In this document: in pieces, positions 57,716 through 64,000 of the stretch
How the letters are laid out: each line of letters opens with the position of its first letter
Position numbering within the stretch: the stretch's first letter is position 1
Assembly (NCBI RefSeq): GCF_900100155.1
Contig: NZ_FMTP01000001.1
Span: 1,024,757-1,088,756, forward strand
From: Ancylobacter rudongensis
Lineage (GTDB): Bacteria > Pseudomonadota > Alphaproteobacteria > Rhizobiales > Xanthobacteraceae
Direction of reading: 5' to 3'
DNA: 64,000 bases
Notes under the pieces: model-generated
What the model saw: the letters and a program-made list of their open reading frames with translations, nothing else
What the model was told of the DNA's origin: nothing
Databases searched by the model: none
Translations under genes and position numbers: made by a program

Positions 57716-57997
57716 TTGCAGGTTCTCGTACGCGATAACAATGTTGACCAGGCGTTGAAGGTTCTGAAGAGGAAGATGCAGCGCGAAGGCATCTTCCGGG
57801 AAATGCGGGCGCGTCGCGCCTATGAGAAGCCCTCCGAGCGGCGCAACCGCGAAGCCGGCGAGGCCGTTCGTCGCGCCCGCAAGGTGGCGCGCAAGCAGGC
57901 GGTTCGCGAGGGGCTGATCGCCGCCCCGAAGAAGAAGCCCTCCACCCGCCCGGCCTTTGCCCGTCCGGCGGCCCCGCCGGCGCCGGCGGCCGAATAG
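57716..57997 (+). CDS. rpsU: 30S ribosomal protein S21
   Basis: bS21 helps the 30S subunit bind mRNA during initiation. The 93-residue protein starts [43 protein letters not shown], the standard S21 core. It is followed by a basic helix and a Pro/Ala-rich tail ([19 protein letters not shown]) longer than in E. coli (71 residues). The start codon is TTG at 57716; no ATG or GTG fits. A weak start could tie its level to initiation capacity. It has a candidate promoter and leader hairpin. Confidence 0.95.
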   Translation: MQVLVRDNNVDQALKVLKRKMQREGIFREMRARRAYEKPSERRNREAGEAVRRARKVARKQAVREGLIAAPKKKPSTRPAFARPAAPPAPAAE

Positions 57998-58058
57998 CCC
58001 GCGCAGCGACTTCACGCGCCTTGAGACCGTGCCTGACGACACCGAAAGGAATCGACCC

Positions 58059-58316
58059 ATGAGCCGTCCCCTGCCCGCCTCCGCCCTCCCCGTCTCCCGG
58101 CCGACGCTGACCCGGCTGGAAACGAAGGCGGAAGCGATCTCGCGCGCCGCCATGGAGACGATCCATCAGGAAGTCGTCCGGCGCGAGGCCAAAACCGCCC
58201 AGCTTCGGGCGGCGCGCCTGGCCAAGGAGGCCGCCGAACGTGCGGTGACGGCGGCCAAGCCGCCGGCGGCGAGGTCGGCCCCTGCCGCCAAGCGCAAGGT
58301 CGCCTCCGCCCGATAG
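58059..58316 (+). CDS. Small basic Ala-rich hypothetical protein
   Basis: An 85-residue hypothetical protein 61 bp after rpsU. It has a Pro-rich start, a helical middle (LTRLETKAEAISRAAMETIHQEVVRREAKTAQLRAARLAKEAAERAV) likely to form a coiled coil, and a Lys/Ala/Pro tail. The ATG at 58059 has GAAAGGA 8 bases upstream. No membrane segment or known domain. Its helix resembles other small nucleoid- or RNA-associated tails only in composition, so no function is assigned. Confidence 0.6.
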   Translation: MSRPLPASALPVSRPTLTRLETKAEAISRAAMETIHQEVVRREAKTAQLRAARLAKEAAERAVTAAKPPAARSAPAAKRKVASAR

Positions 58317-58474
58317 GCGGACGGCGGCGTGAGCGGTTGGCCGGCGTCCTGCGTGGATGCGGGCCTTCCGCCCGCCGGCCATCTTGCCGACCGGGACCCT
58401 TCTGTGCCATCTGACAGCGGCCCGGCCCCAGCGGGCGAGAAGACGTTGCCCGCCACGGCGGGCATTCAAGGTGT

Positions 58475-58551
58475 CGGGGCATAGCGCAGCCCGGTAGCGC
58501 GGAAGTTTTGGGTACTTCAGGTCGCAGGTTCGAATCCTGCTGCCCCGACCA
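58475..58551 (+). tRNA. tRNA-Pro (anticodon TGG)
   Basis: A 77-nt cloverleaf with encoded ACCA. The acceptor CGGGGCA pairs with TGCCCCG, the D-stem is GCGC/GCGC, and the anticodon stem GAAGT/ACTTC encloses TTTGGGT (anticodon TGG). The T-arm is GCAGG-TTCGAAT-CCTGC. It is the second tRNA-Pro of the window. Confidence 0.96.
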
Positions 58552-58567
58552 GCCTCGACCCAGCCCC

Positions 58568-59008
58568 TTACCGACGGATCAGCGCCAGCCCGCTTTGCGG
58601 GTCGATCTGCTTGTGCAGATGGGCGGGGGTCTCGGTGACGATGAGCTCCAGCGTCGGCCGGACAACGCCCTTGGAGAGATGGCCGGCCAGAGCGCTGCCA
58701 TCGTGCCGCCCCAGCACCACATGCACATGCACCGCCGGCTGGCCGTCGGGATCGAGCGCCACATCGCCCGACAGCGCGGCCACCTCCACCTGCTCCTCCA
58801 CCGGGATGTCGCGATATTCCTTCGACTCCCAGTCGAAATAGCTGATCACGCCATGGCTGAAGGCGCCGATGGCGGACAGATGCGCGCCGGTGAGTCCCTC
58901 CCGGCGGGCGAAGTCCTGCAACGCCGCCATCGCCTCCTCGCCGGTCTCCAATATGACCGCCCAGCTGCGAAGCTCGCCTGCGTCCCCGAGTGTCTTGATG
59001 ATGGCCAT
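58568..59008 (-). CDS. PPC (DUF296) domain protein
   Basis: A 146-residue single PPC domain, the fold found in plant AT-hook proteins and in stand-alone bacterial proteins. It shows GEEAMAALQDFARREGLTGAHLSAIGAFSHGVISYFDWESKEY, then VEVAALSGDVALDPDGQPAVHVHVVLGRHDGSALAGHL with three conserved histidines possibly binding metal, and ELIVTE. Despite the label 'DNA-binding', bacterial members have no AT-hook and their role is unclear. It forms a minus-strand pair with the DUF192 gene about 55 bp upstream. Confidence 0.85.
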   Translation of the reverse strand: MAIIKTLGDAGELRSWAVILETGEEAMAALQDFARREGLTGAHLSAIGAFSHGVISYFDWESKEYRDIPVEEQVEVAALSGDVALDPDGQPAVHVHVVLGRHDGSALAGHLSKGVVRPTLELIVTETPAHLHKQIDPQSGLALIRR

Positions 59009-59064
59009 CGGCGCCTCCCTGTTGCTGCGGTCTGCACCAACGGATGGACGCCCGGCGCGTTCCG

Positions 59065-59634
59065 CTACCCGCCGCCGAACAGGCGATGCTCGATGCGGTC
59101 GCCAACGGCGATTCCCTTCGCCCGCACCGTGCCGGCGGGCAGCTCCAGCACCGCCTTCACCGGCACGCCGGAGGAAATGGTGGCGGTGGAAAGCGGCACC
59201 GTGTCGGTGGCGATGCTGGCGATCCGCCCATCCGAGCGGATAAACAACATGTCGAGAGGAATGTAGGTGTTCTTCATCCACATATAGATCGGCTGCTCGA
59301 CGCCGAAATCGAACAGCATGCCGGCATTGGGCGCGAGTTCGGTCCGGTACATCAGCCCCTTGGAGCGCTGGGCGGGCGTCACCGCCATCTCGATCTCGAC
59401 CCCGAGCGGACCCGCCTTGGTGACAATGGTCAGCTGCTCGACATTGGCGCCAGCCGGCCCGAGACTCGTGAACAGGAGCGGGCCGGCAATCAGGAGCGCG
59501 GCGAGCGCCAGGCCGAGCCCCCGCCCCTGCCGGCCCGCCGCGCGGAACGCGGTGGCCGTGCGAGCGACACTCAACGCGCTGAAACTCAAAGCGCCAATAC
59601 TCAAAGCGCTGAAACGGATGCGTGCGGAATTCAT
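59065..59634 (-). CDS. DUF192 family exported protein
   Basis: A 189-residue protein with an N-terminal signal/anchor (GLGLALAALLIAGPLLFTSL) and the DUF192 core: EMAVTPAQRSKGLMYRTELAPNAGMLFDFGVEQPIYMWMKNTYIPLDMLFI and VKAVLELPAGTVRAKGIAVGD. The family is widespread, small and of unknown function. The first ~20 residues are translated from three tandem 15-bp repeats (FSALS-IGALS-FSALS), so the real start may be nearer the hydrophobic segment. The ATG at 59634 is the longest sensible choice. The double cold-shock gene ends 26 bp upstream. Confidence 0.82.
   Translation of the reverse strand: MNSARIRFSALSIGALSFSALSVARTATAFRAAGRQGRGLGLALAALLIAGPLLFTSLGPAGANVEQLTIVTKAGPLGVEIEMAVTPAQRSKGLMYRTELAPNAGMLFDFGVEQPIYMWMKNTYIPLDMLFIRSDGRIASIATDTVPLSTATISSGVPVKAVLELPAGTVRAKGIAVGDRIEHRLFGGG
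59569..59613. repeat. Three tandem 15-bp repeats at the start of the DUF192 gene
   Basis: ACTCAACGCGCTGAA, ACTCAAAGCGCCAAT and ACTCAAAGCGCTGAA follow one another without gaps. On the minus strand they encode FSALS-IGALS-FSALS near the N-terminus of the DUF192 protein. Recent slippage is likely, and the copy number may vary among strains. Confidence 0.75.
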
Positions 59635-59660
59635 GCTGCGACGACGCCGGGGCGCCTTCC

Positions 59661-60263
59661 CTAGTGAGACGATGGGGTGGCGGCACCATCGGGCCGCACT
59701 TCGGCAGCCATAAGGCCTTTCGGCCCCGGTCCGAAGCGCACCAGCACCATCTGGCCTGGGCGCAGTTCGGCCAGCCCGTGGCGACGCAGCGTCTCCATGT
59801 GCACGAAGATGTCCTCGGTGCCCTCGCCACGGGTGAGGAAGCCGAAGCCGCGCAGCCGGTTGAACCACTTCACCCAGGCCCGCTCGAAGCCGCCGACGGC
59901 CTGCACCGTCACATGGGTGCGGGCCTGCGGCAGCTGCGAGTGATGCACGGCGGTGGTCTCGTCCATGGAGAGCACGCGCAGGGCCTGGAAGCCGCGCTCG
60001 CGGGCCACCACCTCGCACACCACCCGCGCTCCCTCCTGCGCCGTGGTGAAGCCGCCACGCCGCAGGCAGGTGACGTGCAGCATCACATCGCCGCTGCCAT
60101 CATCGGGGACGACGAAGCCATAGCCCTTGGAGAGGTCGAACCATTTGATGCTGCCGGCGAGCTGGAGGACCTTGCCATCCTGGCGCTCGCCCGCCTCGTC
60201 GCCCTGATCCAGCTCGTCGCGAGAGCCCATTCCCGTGCGTGGCAGAGACCCGTCCGACACCAT
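59661..60263 (-). CDS. Double cold-shock domain protein (CspA family)
   Basis: A 200-residue protein with two cold-shock domains. The first is GSIKWFDLSKGYGFVVPDDGSGDVMLHVTCLRRGG, starting near residue 36; the second is AWVKWFNRLRGFGFLTRGEGTEDIFVHMETLRRHG, near residue 127. Each keeps an RNP1-like (KGYGFV / RGFGFL) motif; the RNP2 position reads VMLHV in the first and IFVHM in the second. Two-domain Csp proteins are usual in alphaproteobacteria and bind RNA or single-stranded DNA. The ATG at 60263 has GGAGG upstream. It is upstream of DUF192 on the same strand. Confidence 0.92.
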   Translation of the reverse strand: MVSDGSLPRTGMGSRDELDQGDEAGERQDGKVLQLAGSIKWFDLSKGYGFVVPDDGSGDVMLHVTCLRRGGFTTAQEGARVVCEVVARERGFQALRVLSMDETTAVHHSQLPQARTHVTVQAVGGFERAWVKWFNRLRGFGFLTRGEGTEDIFVHMETLRRHGLAELRPGQMVLVRFGPGPKGLMAAEVRPDGAATPSSH

Positions 60264-60390
60264 CGGCTGCCTACCTCCAGGAAAACCATTTCGCCCCAGC
60301 TGGCGAAACCATGATTCCGAGGCCGAAGCATAGCACCCGCCGCCGCCACGAAAACACCGAAATCGATTCGCGGCGCGATTCCGCGCCCCG

Positions 60391-61158
60391 TCAACCGGCC
60401 AGCGCCGCCTCGAACACGTCGCCAATGTCGGCATGAATGACCAGGTCGGCCAGATCGTCGAGTTCGGTCGGCTCGCGATTGACGATGACGAGCGTGGCCC
60501 CCGCGCGCTTGGCCTGGAGGGGAAAGCCGGCCGCCGGCCACACCACCAGCGAGGAGCCGAGGACAAGGAACACGTCGCACGCGCCGCTGAGCGCCCCGGC
60601 CCGCGCCATCGCCGCCGCCGGCATCGGCTGGCCGAAGGAAATCGTCGCGCTCTTGACCGGGCCAGTGCAGGACGCGCAGTCCGGCGCCCGCCCCTGCCCT
60701 TCCTCGAAACGGGCGCGGACCCAGTCCAGCTCATAGCGCTGGCCGCAGTCGAGGCAGCTGGCATAGGTGCTGTTGCCGTGCAGCTCGACCAGCTGTTCCT
60801 CCTCGACGCCGGAGGCCTGGTGCAGGCCGTCTATGTTCTGGGTGATGATGGCCTGCAGACGCCGCTGCGCCAGCAGCGCGGCCAGCGCCCGGTGGCCGCG
60901 CCCGGGCTTTGCCCCGCCCAGGGCCGGCTCCAGCGCGAAACGCCGCCGCCAGGCCTCGGCCCGCATCTGCGGGCTGGCGCGGAAGGTCTGGTAGTCGATC
61001 GGCCGGTTCCGGCTCCACAGCCCGCCGGGCGAGCGGAAATCGGGAATGCCGCATTCGGTCGAAATTCCCGCGCCGGTGAAGGCGACGCCGGCCTTCATGC
61101 CGGCCAGCACGGCGGCCAGCGCCTTGGCCGATGTCTTGATGTCATCGCCCGTCGTCAT
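60391..61158 (-). CDS. cobB: NAD-dependent protein deacylase (sirtuin, CobB-like)
   Basis: A 255-residue Sir2-family enzyme that removes acyl groups from protein lysines using NAD. It has the NAD loop [32 protein letters not shown], the catalytic His127 in VELHGNS, a zinc ribbon with Cys135, Cys138, Cys161 and Cys164, and [15 protein letters not shown] plus [15 protein letters not shown]. The Tyr-Arg pair of desuccinylases is not evident (EAWRRR), so acetyl or short acyl groups are more likely. It is divergent from gloA. Confidence 0.93.
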   Translation of the reverse strand: MTTGDDIKTSAKALAAVLAGMKAGVAFTGAGISTECGIPDFRSPGGLWSRNRPIDYQTFRASPQMRAEAWRRRFALEPALGGAKPGRGHRALAALLAQRRLQAIITQNIDGLHQASGVEEEQLVELHGNSTYASCLDCGQRYELDWVRARFEEGQGRAPDCASCTGPVKSATISFGQPMPAAAMARAGALSGACDVFLVLGSSLVVWPAAGFPLQAKRAGATLVIVNREPTELDDLADLVIHADIGDVFEAALAG

Positions 61159-61212
61159 ATGTTGCGCTCACCCGACCCGCGGACACCCCTGCGGCAGCCT
61201 TTGAGAGGACTC

Positions 61213-61635
61213 ATGAAGTACCTTCACACCATGGTGCGCGTCACCGATGTCGACGCCTCGCTGGACTTCTACTGCAACAAGCTGGGGCTCACCGAGGTGC
61301 GGCGCAAGGAATCGCCGCAGGGCCGCTTTACGCTGATTTTCCTCGCCGCTCCCGGCCAGGAAGGCGTCGCCGAGGTCGAGCTGACCTACAACTGGGACCC
61401 GGAAACCTATGGCGAGGGGCGCAATTTCGGCCATCTCGCCTTCGAGGTCGACGACATCTACGCCGCCTGCCAGAAGCTGCAGGAGGGCGGCGTGACCATC
61501 AACCGCCCGCCGCGCGACGGCCGCATGGCCTTTGTCCGTTCGCCCGACAACATCTCGATCGAACTGCTGCAGAAGGGCGATGCGCTGCCGCCGCTGGAGC
61601 CGTGGGCGTCGATGTCCAATACCGGCAAGTGGTGA
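61213..61635 (+). CDS. gloA: Lactoylglutathione lyase (glyoxalase I)
   Basis: GloA isomerises the methylglyoxal-glutathione hemithioacetal. The 140-residue protein keeps the four metal ligands expected of the dimeric enzyme: His5, Glu56, His74 and Glu117 (NISIELLQ). [25 protein letters not shown] and [20 protein letters not shown] are family hallmarks. The length matches E. coli GloA (Ni-type). A 9-bp inverted repeat (61651-61659 / 61671-61679) without T-tract follows the stop. It is divergent from the sirtuin gene. Confidence 0.94.
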   Translation: MKYLHTMVRVTDVDASLDFYCNKLGLTEVRRKESPQGRFTLIFLAAPGQEGVAEVELTYNWDPETYGEGRNFGHLAFEVDDIYAACQKLQEGGVTINRPPRDGRMAFVRSPDNISIELLQKGDALPPLEPWASMSNTGKW

Positions 61636-61874
61636 CGGCGGGTTGAGCGGGCGGGCCGGCGCCGTCATGCCCGGCCCGCAAGAGGCCCGATACGGTTCCG
61701 ATTCGACCTCTGCGGCGGCGCGCGAGGCAACTGGTGGCGCCTGCCGTCCCCGCGTTGCCAGCGCCCCTGGCGCTGGGGAAGGCGTTTCAGTGGTTCGAAC
61801 GCGATGCCTGTGGATGACGCCGACGGCACCATCTTGCGCGCCGCCGCGCGTCACCCTATAAGGCCCCGGCCTGC

Positions 61875-61949
61875 GCGCCCTTCGTCTATCGGTTAGGACG
61901 CCACCCTTTCACGGTGGAGAGAGGGGTTCGACTCCCCTAGGGCGCGCCA
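61875..61949 (+). tRNA. tRNA-Glu (anticodon TTC)
   Basis: A 75-nt cloverleaf with CCA. The acceptor GCGCCCT pairs with AGGGCGC, the anticodon stem CCACC/GGTGG encloses CTTTCAC (anticodon TTC), and the T-arm is AGGGG-TTCGACT-CCCCT. All positions are intact. The DNA to its right changes character, so it may be the attachment site of an integrative element. Confidence 0.96.
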
Positions 61950-62244
61950 GGCTTTTCTTATGTCCGCATGTCATTGATTTTACTAGATAATCACTGACGC
62001 GAAAGTGGACATGGACCCCAAGTGAACCCCAGCGATGGACCCCAGCGGGAGCGTTCCGGCTGTGGCGGGTTGACGCCATGGTCGCGATTCAGTTGCGGCC
62101 GCTCTCGGCGCTTGGGCTCAAATTTTGGTCCGATGGTAACAAATGCCCCCCCAGCGAAGTGAGACAGGCAATCTTGCTCTAGCGCACCGACTGTATTTTG
62201 GTGAGGGATCATCGAAACCATAAGCTTGGTTCTTAGGAGCGACT

Positions 62245-62874
62245 ATGCCCTCGGCAGCACGCCTGAACTTCGAGCGACACCTGCTGAAGGACGTCGATGC
62301 CCTCATCAAGGCCCATCGCGAGGGACTAGGACGGGGGCGTCCTCCGTCCGTACTAACTCGCAGCGGCACGTTTCTTCTTTGCGCTGCGTGGGAGCTGTAT
62401 TGCGAGGAGGTCCTACTAGAAAGCTTTTCCCATATTTTGGCGCGCTGTGGTGCCCCGACAAACCTGCACTTGAATGTGCAGAAGACACTGGCCTCAGCGA
62501 TAAAAAATGAGAAGAGCGAGCTCGCACCTCTTCAACTTGCCGGAGACGGATGGAAATCATACCTAAATACGCTTGCCGAGACCCGCGTTAAGCAACTGAA
62601 TACACCTAGCGTTGCGAACATCACCGAACTGTTCAGCCGTATTGTTGGCGTTGATGTAACACCTTCGCTTCAGCCTCACGAGATCAGACTGAAGTCGTTT
62701 ATCTCTAAGCGAGGCGACATAGCTCACCAAGGCGCACAGGCGGGACATGTGAGTATCACTGACCTAGAAGCCGACAAACTCTTCATCTGCGGATTGGTTG
62801 TCGAGTTGGATAATTTCCTTATTGCACCAGTGCAGCAGATTTCAGGCCATCGCCCTTGGAATGCTCGTCGATGA
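62245..62874 (+). CDS. HEPN-domain protein (RiboL-PSP-HEPN type, putative RNase)
   Basis: A 209-residue, mainly helical protein with no close core-genome relative here. An N-terminal helix pair (RSGTFLLCAAWELYCEEVLLESFSHILARCG) and a C-terminal region with the HEPN motif R156-GDIA-H161 (SKRGDIAHQG) fit the RiboL-PSP-HEPN family, whose members are predicted RNases in toxin or defence settings. The ATG at 62245 is preceded by AGGAG 5 bases earlier. It has lower GC and different codon use than the core genes. No cognate antitoxin gene is visible next to it. Target and activation are unknown. Confidence 0.65.
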   Translation: MPSAARLNFERHLLKDVDALIKAHREGLGRGRPPSVLTRSGTFLLCAAWELYCEEVLLESFSHILARCGAPTNLHLNVQKTLASAIKNEKSELAPLQLAGDGWKSYLNTLAETRVKQLNTPSVANITELFSRIVGVDVTPSLQPHEIRLKSFISKRGDIAHQGAQAGHVSITDLEADKLFICGLVVELDNFLIAPVQQISGHRPWNARR

Positions 62875-62931
62875 CAAGGACGCGCTTCTAGGCACCCGTT
62901 TATGCCTCTTATACATGGACCAAGCTTATTT

Positions 62932-63684
62932 CTAAGAGTGCGCCTCAACGGAGACCGGGATGGTGGTCCCGACCTTCGCCACCGCCACATCCTCCATAAT
63001 CATCCGCACTTCATCCACCTTTGATGCCGGCGCGAGGAGCCCATCGTGGATGCCGAGACCGACAATCTCCCGCTCCGTCATCTCCACCAGCACGGCCACC
63101 AGTATCTCGCTCTCGATGTGCATGAGCTTGAGGCCGATGCCGGACCCGAGACTGCGGGCGAGCGCCGGATGGCGCGATAGGATGGCGGCCTTCGTCCTCT
63201 TCACGGTCCAGCCTGCCGGTAGGCGTTCGCTGGCGTCCGCGTCTTCACCATTGCCTGCCCGCTCGTAGCCCCATCGGGTCATCTTCGGCCCCGCATTGAG
63301 AAGCGTGTTGAATGCCTTCTTCACCGCCGCCCGGTGCCCTTCCAGCCCCGGAATGGCGTACATATCGCCCTCGGGAGGCGTGACACCGACTGTCGCGTAG
63401 GCCAGCCTCACGGCCATCTGCCCATAGTCGAGTTCAGCCACCGTCTCGCCGTTTATCCGAATGCCGCTGCGTCGAGATGATGGAAGGTTCTGCCAGAACC
63501 CACCGAACAGACGGCCACCGAGGTCAAAGGAAACTATCGGAGTCTCGCCTTTGGCCCCTGCCCTCATCACGAAATGCCTGCGCAGCCTACGCTCCGAGAT
63601 GTGTACGGCTCCGAGGTCATCTTCAGCGAAGCCGATGTCTGCGCCCGCAAGGAAGCCGTTCAGGGCCTCCACAGCCGCCCGCAT
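62932..63684 (-). CDS. Family-A DNA polymerase-like palm protein, N-terminally truncated
   Basis: The 250-residue product resembles the palm of family A polymerases: motif A-like LDYGQMAVRLAYA (Asp86), motif B-like HRAAVKKAFNTLLNAG (Arg118...Lys123) and motif C-like GIHDGLLAP (His213-Asp214). Both metal-binding Asp are present. The frame stays open upstream of the ATG at 63684 to a TAG at 63709-63711, inside the end of the IS3-like element. The 5' part was therefore probably removed by the insertion. Proteins of this sort occur in rhizobial integrative elements, by memory. No exonuclease domain or replication partners are present. Assignment is motif-based only. Confidence 0.5.
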   Translation of the reverse strand: MRAAVEALNGFLAGADIGFAEDDLGAVHISERRLRRHFVMRAGAKGETPIVSFDLGGRLFGGFWQNLPSSRRSGIRINGETVAELDYGQMAVRLAYATVGVTPPEGDMYAIPGLEGHRAAVKKAFNTLLNAGPKMTRWGYERAGNGEDADASERLPAGWTVKRTKAAILSRHPALARSLGSGIGLKLMHIESEILVAVLVEMTEREIVGLGIHDGLLAPASKVDEVRMIMEDVAVAKVGTTIPVSVEAHS

Positions 63685-63705
63685 GGCTATTGACGTTGCC
63701 CCTCC

Positions 63706-64000
63706 TGTCTAATCCAGATTGAAGTTCGTTCTGGCCCATTTAGAGGACCAGGACATGAGGCGCAGCCGCTTCACGGAAGAGCAGATCATCGGCATCCTGA
63801 AGGAGCACGAGGCTGGGGTGCCGGTCTCGGACCTGTGCCGGAAGCACGGGGTCAGTGACGCCAGCATCTACAAGTGGAAGGCCCGTTTCGGCGGGATGGA
63901 TGTGTCGGAGGCCAAACGGCTGCGGGCGCTCGAGGATGAGAACGCCAAGCTGAAGCGCATGCTCGCCGACGCCATGTTGGACAACGTCGCGCTGAAGGAT
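63706..64000 (+). mobile_element. IS3-family element (IS407-like group), left end
   Basis: A likely left terminus begins near 63706 (TGTCTAATCC), about 50 bp before an orfA start, as in IS3-family elements. The right end, orfB and target duplication lie beyond the window. It abuts the truncated polymerase-like gene. Confidence 0.6.
63755..64000 (+). CDS. IS3-family transposase OrfA (partial, runs off window)
   Basis: The 82 visible residues begin MRRSRFTEEQIIGILKEHEA and contain the helix-turn-helix GVPVSDLCRKHGVSDASIYKWKARFGG, then a leucine-zipper-like helix (KRLRALEDENAKLKRMLADAMLDNVALKD). This matches OrfA of the IS407/IS51 group, which in full is about 88 residues and frameshifts into orfB. 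Only the C-terminal few residues are missing. The start codon has GGACCAGGAC just upstream. Confidence 0.88.
   Translation, partial: MRRSRFTEEQIIGILKEHEAGVPVSDLCRKHGVSDASIYKWKARFGGMDVSEAKRLRALEDENAKLKRMLADAMLDNVALKD

Larger units (their letters stand above)
61950..64000. other. Accessory region at tRNA-Glu (probable decayed integrative element)
   Basis: Beyond tRNA-Glu, base composition drops and coding density falls. The region contains a HEPN-like gene, a polymerase-like gene with a missing 5' part and an IS3-family end. The first ~295 bp (61950-62244) hold no gene; they have a triplicated TGGACCCCA-like motif (62012, 62023, 62036) and no recognisable integrase. Island boundaries are inferred, since the right end is outside the window. 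Confidence 0.55.

Noticed and set aside
61991..62221. 76-codon minus-strand frame considered as an integrase remnant
   Set aside because: No tyrosine-recombinase R-H-R-Y motifs could be found in any frame between tRNA-Glu and the HEPN gene.

Overview
The window is a GC-rich chromosomal segment of an alphaproteobacterium, most probably of the order Hyphomicrobiales (Rhizobiales). A Xanthobacteraceae-like genus such as Ancylobacter, Starkeya or Xanthobacter is my inference from gene order and protein character; no search was run. Supporting blocks are glyA-nrdR-ribD-ribE-ribH-nusB-thiL, the chaperone/DUF177-plsX-fabH-ihfA-merR run, rpoZ-rsh-pyrE-pdxJ, acpS, lepB-rnc-era-recO-parC, an LdtR-type MarR regulator, a magnesium-type HemB and an NDUFS4-like complex I protein. 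Almost everything to about 61.95 kb is ordinary core genome.

Layout: uvrA (2-2905); ctaA/COX15 and DUF2842; a Wzz-type protein with a degenerate kinase domain; tRNA-Pro(GGG); nitroreductase, ALDH7-type dehydrogenase, RlpA-like protein; the fatty-acid/IHF operon (9.4-14.2 kb); bamE; a DadA-like oxidase with an amino-acid binding protein; the riboflavin/NusB/ThiL/GlyA operon (17.1-22.8 kb); acetylpolyamine amidohydrolase; LdtR, DUF6163 and a 3-hydroxyisobutyryl-CoA hydrolase; hemB, an odd LivH-like permease, threonine ammonia-lyase, an RDD protein and leucyl-transferase Bpt; Tat-exported PhoX with a possible Pho box; then parC to rpoZ (34-44.5 kb) for DNA topology, repair, RNA processing, protein export, cofactor and nucleotide synthesis and the stringent response. 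Next come a NYN nuclease, a family-5 uracil-DNA glycosylase, epmA/efp, smpB, dapA and a soluble lytic transglycosylase. From 51.9 to 54.3 kb lies a three-gene envelope operon: a repeat-built OmpA-like protein followed by two tiny membrane proteins (44 and 36 residues). The region then runs through an M29 aminopeptidase, a small secreted protein, a membrane-anchored deoxyribosyltransferase-like protein, tRNA-Arg, the NDUFS4-like gene, rpsU, tRNA-Pro(TGG), a PPC-domain protein, DUF192, a double cold-shock protein, a sirtuin, glyoxalase I and tRNA-Glu.

From tRNA-Glu(TTC) at 61875-61949 to the window end the character changes. The DNA is less GC-rich and gene-sparse. It holds a HEPN-type putative ribonuclease (RX4H motif), a family-A-polymerase-like palm protein whose 5' part appears cut off, and the left end of an IS3-family (IS407-like) element. 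I read this as the edge of a decayed integrative element next to a tRNA, and it is the main accessory region here. No CRISPR array, rRNA operon or integrase was found.

Starts were reset where an internal start fits the family better or overlaps the upstream stop (ATGA/GTGA/TGATG coupling is frequent). Functions are assigned by reading motifs, not by database searches.
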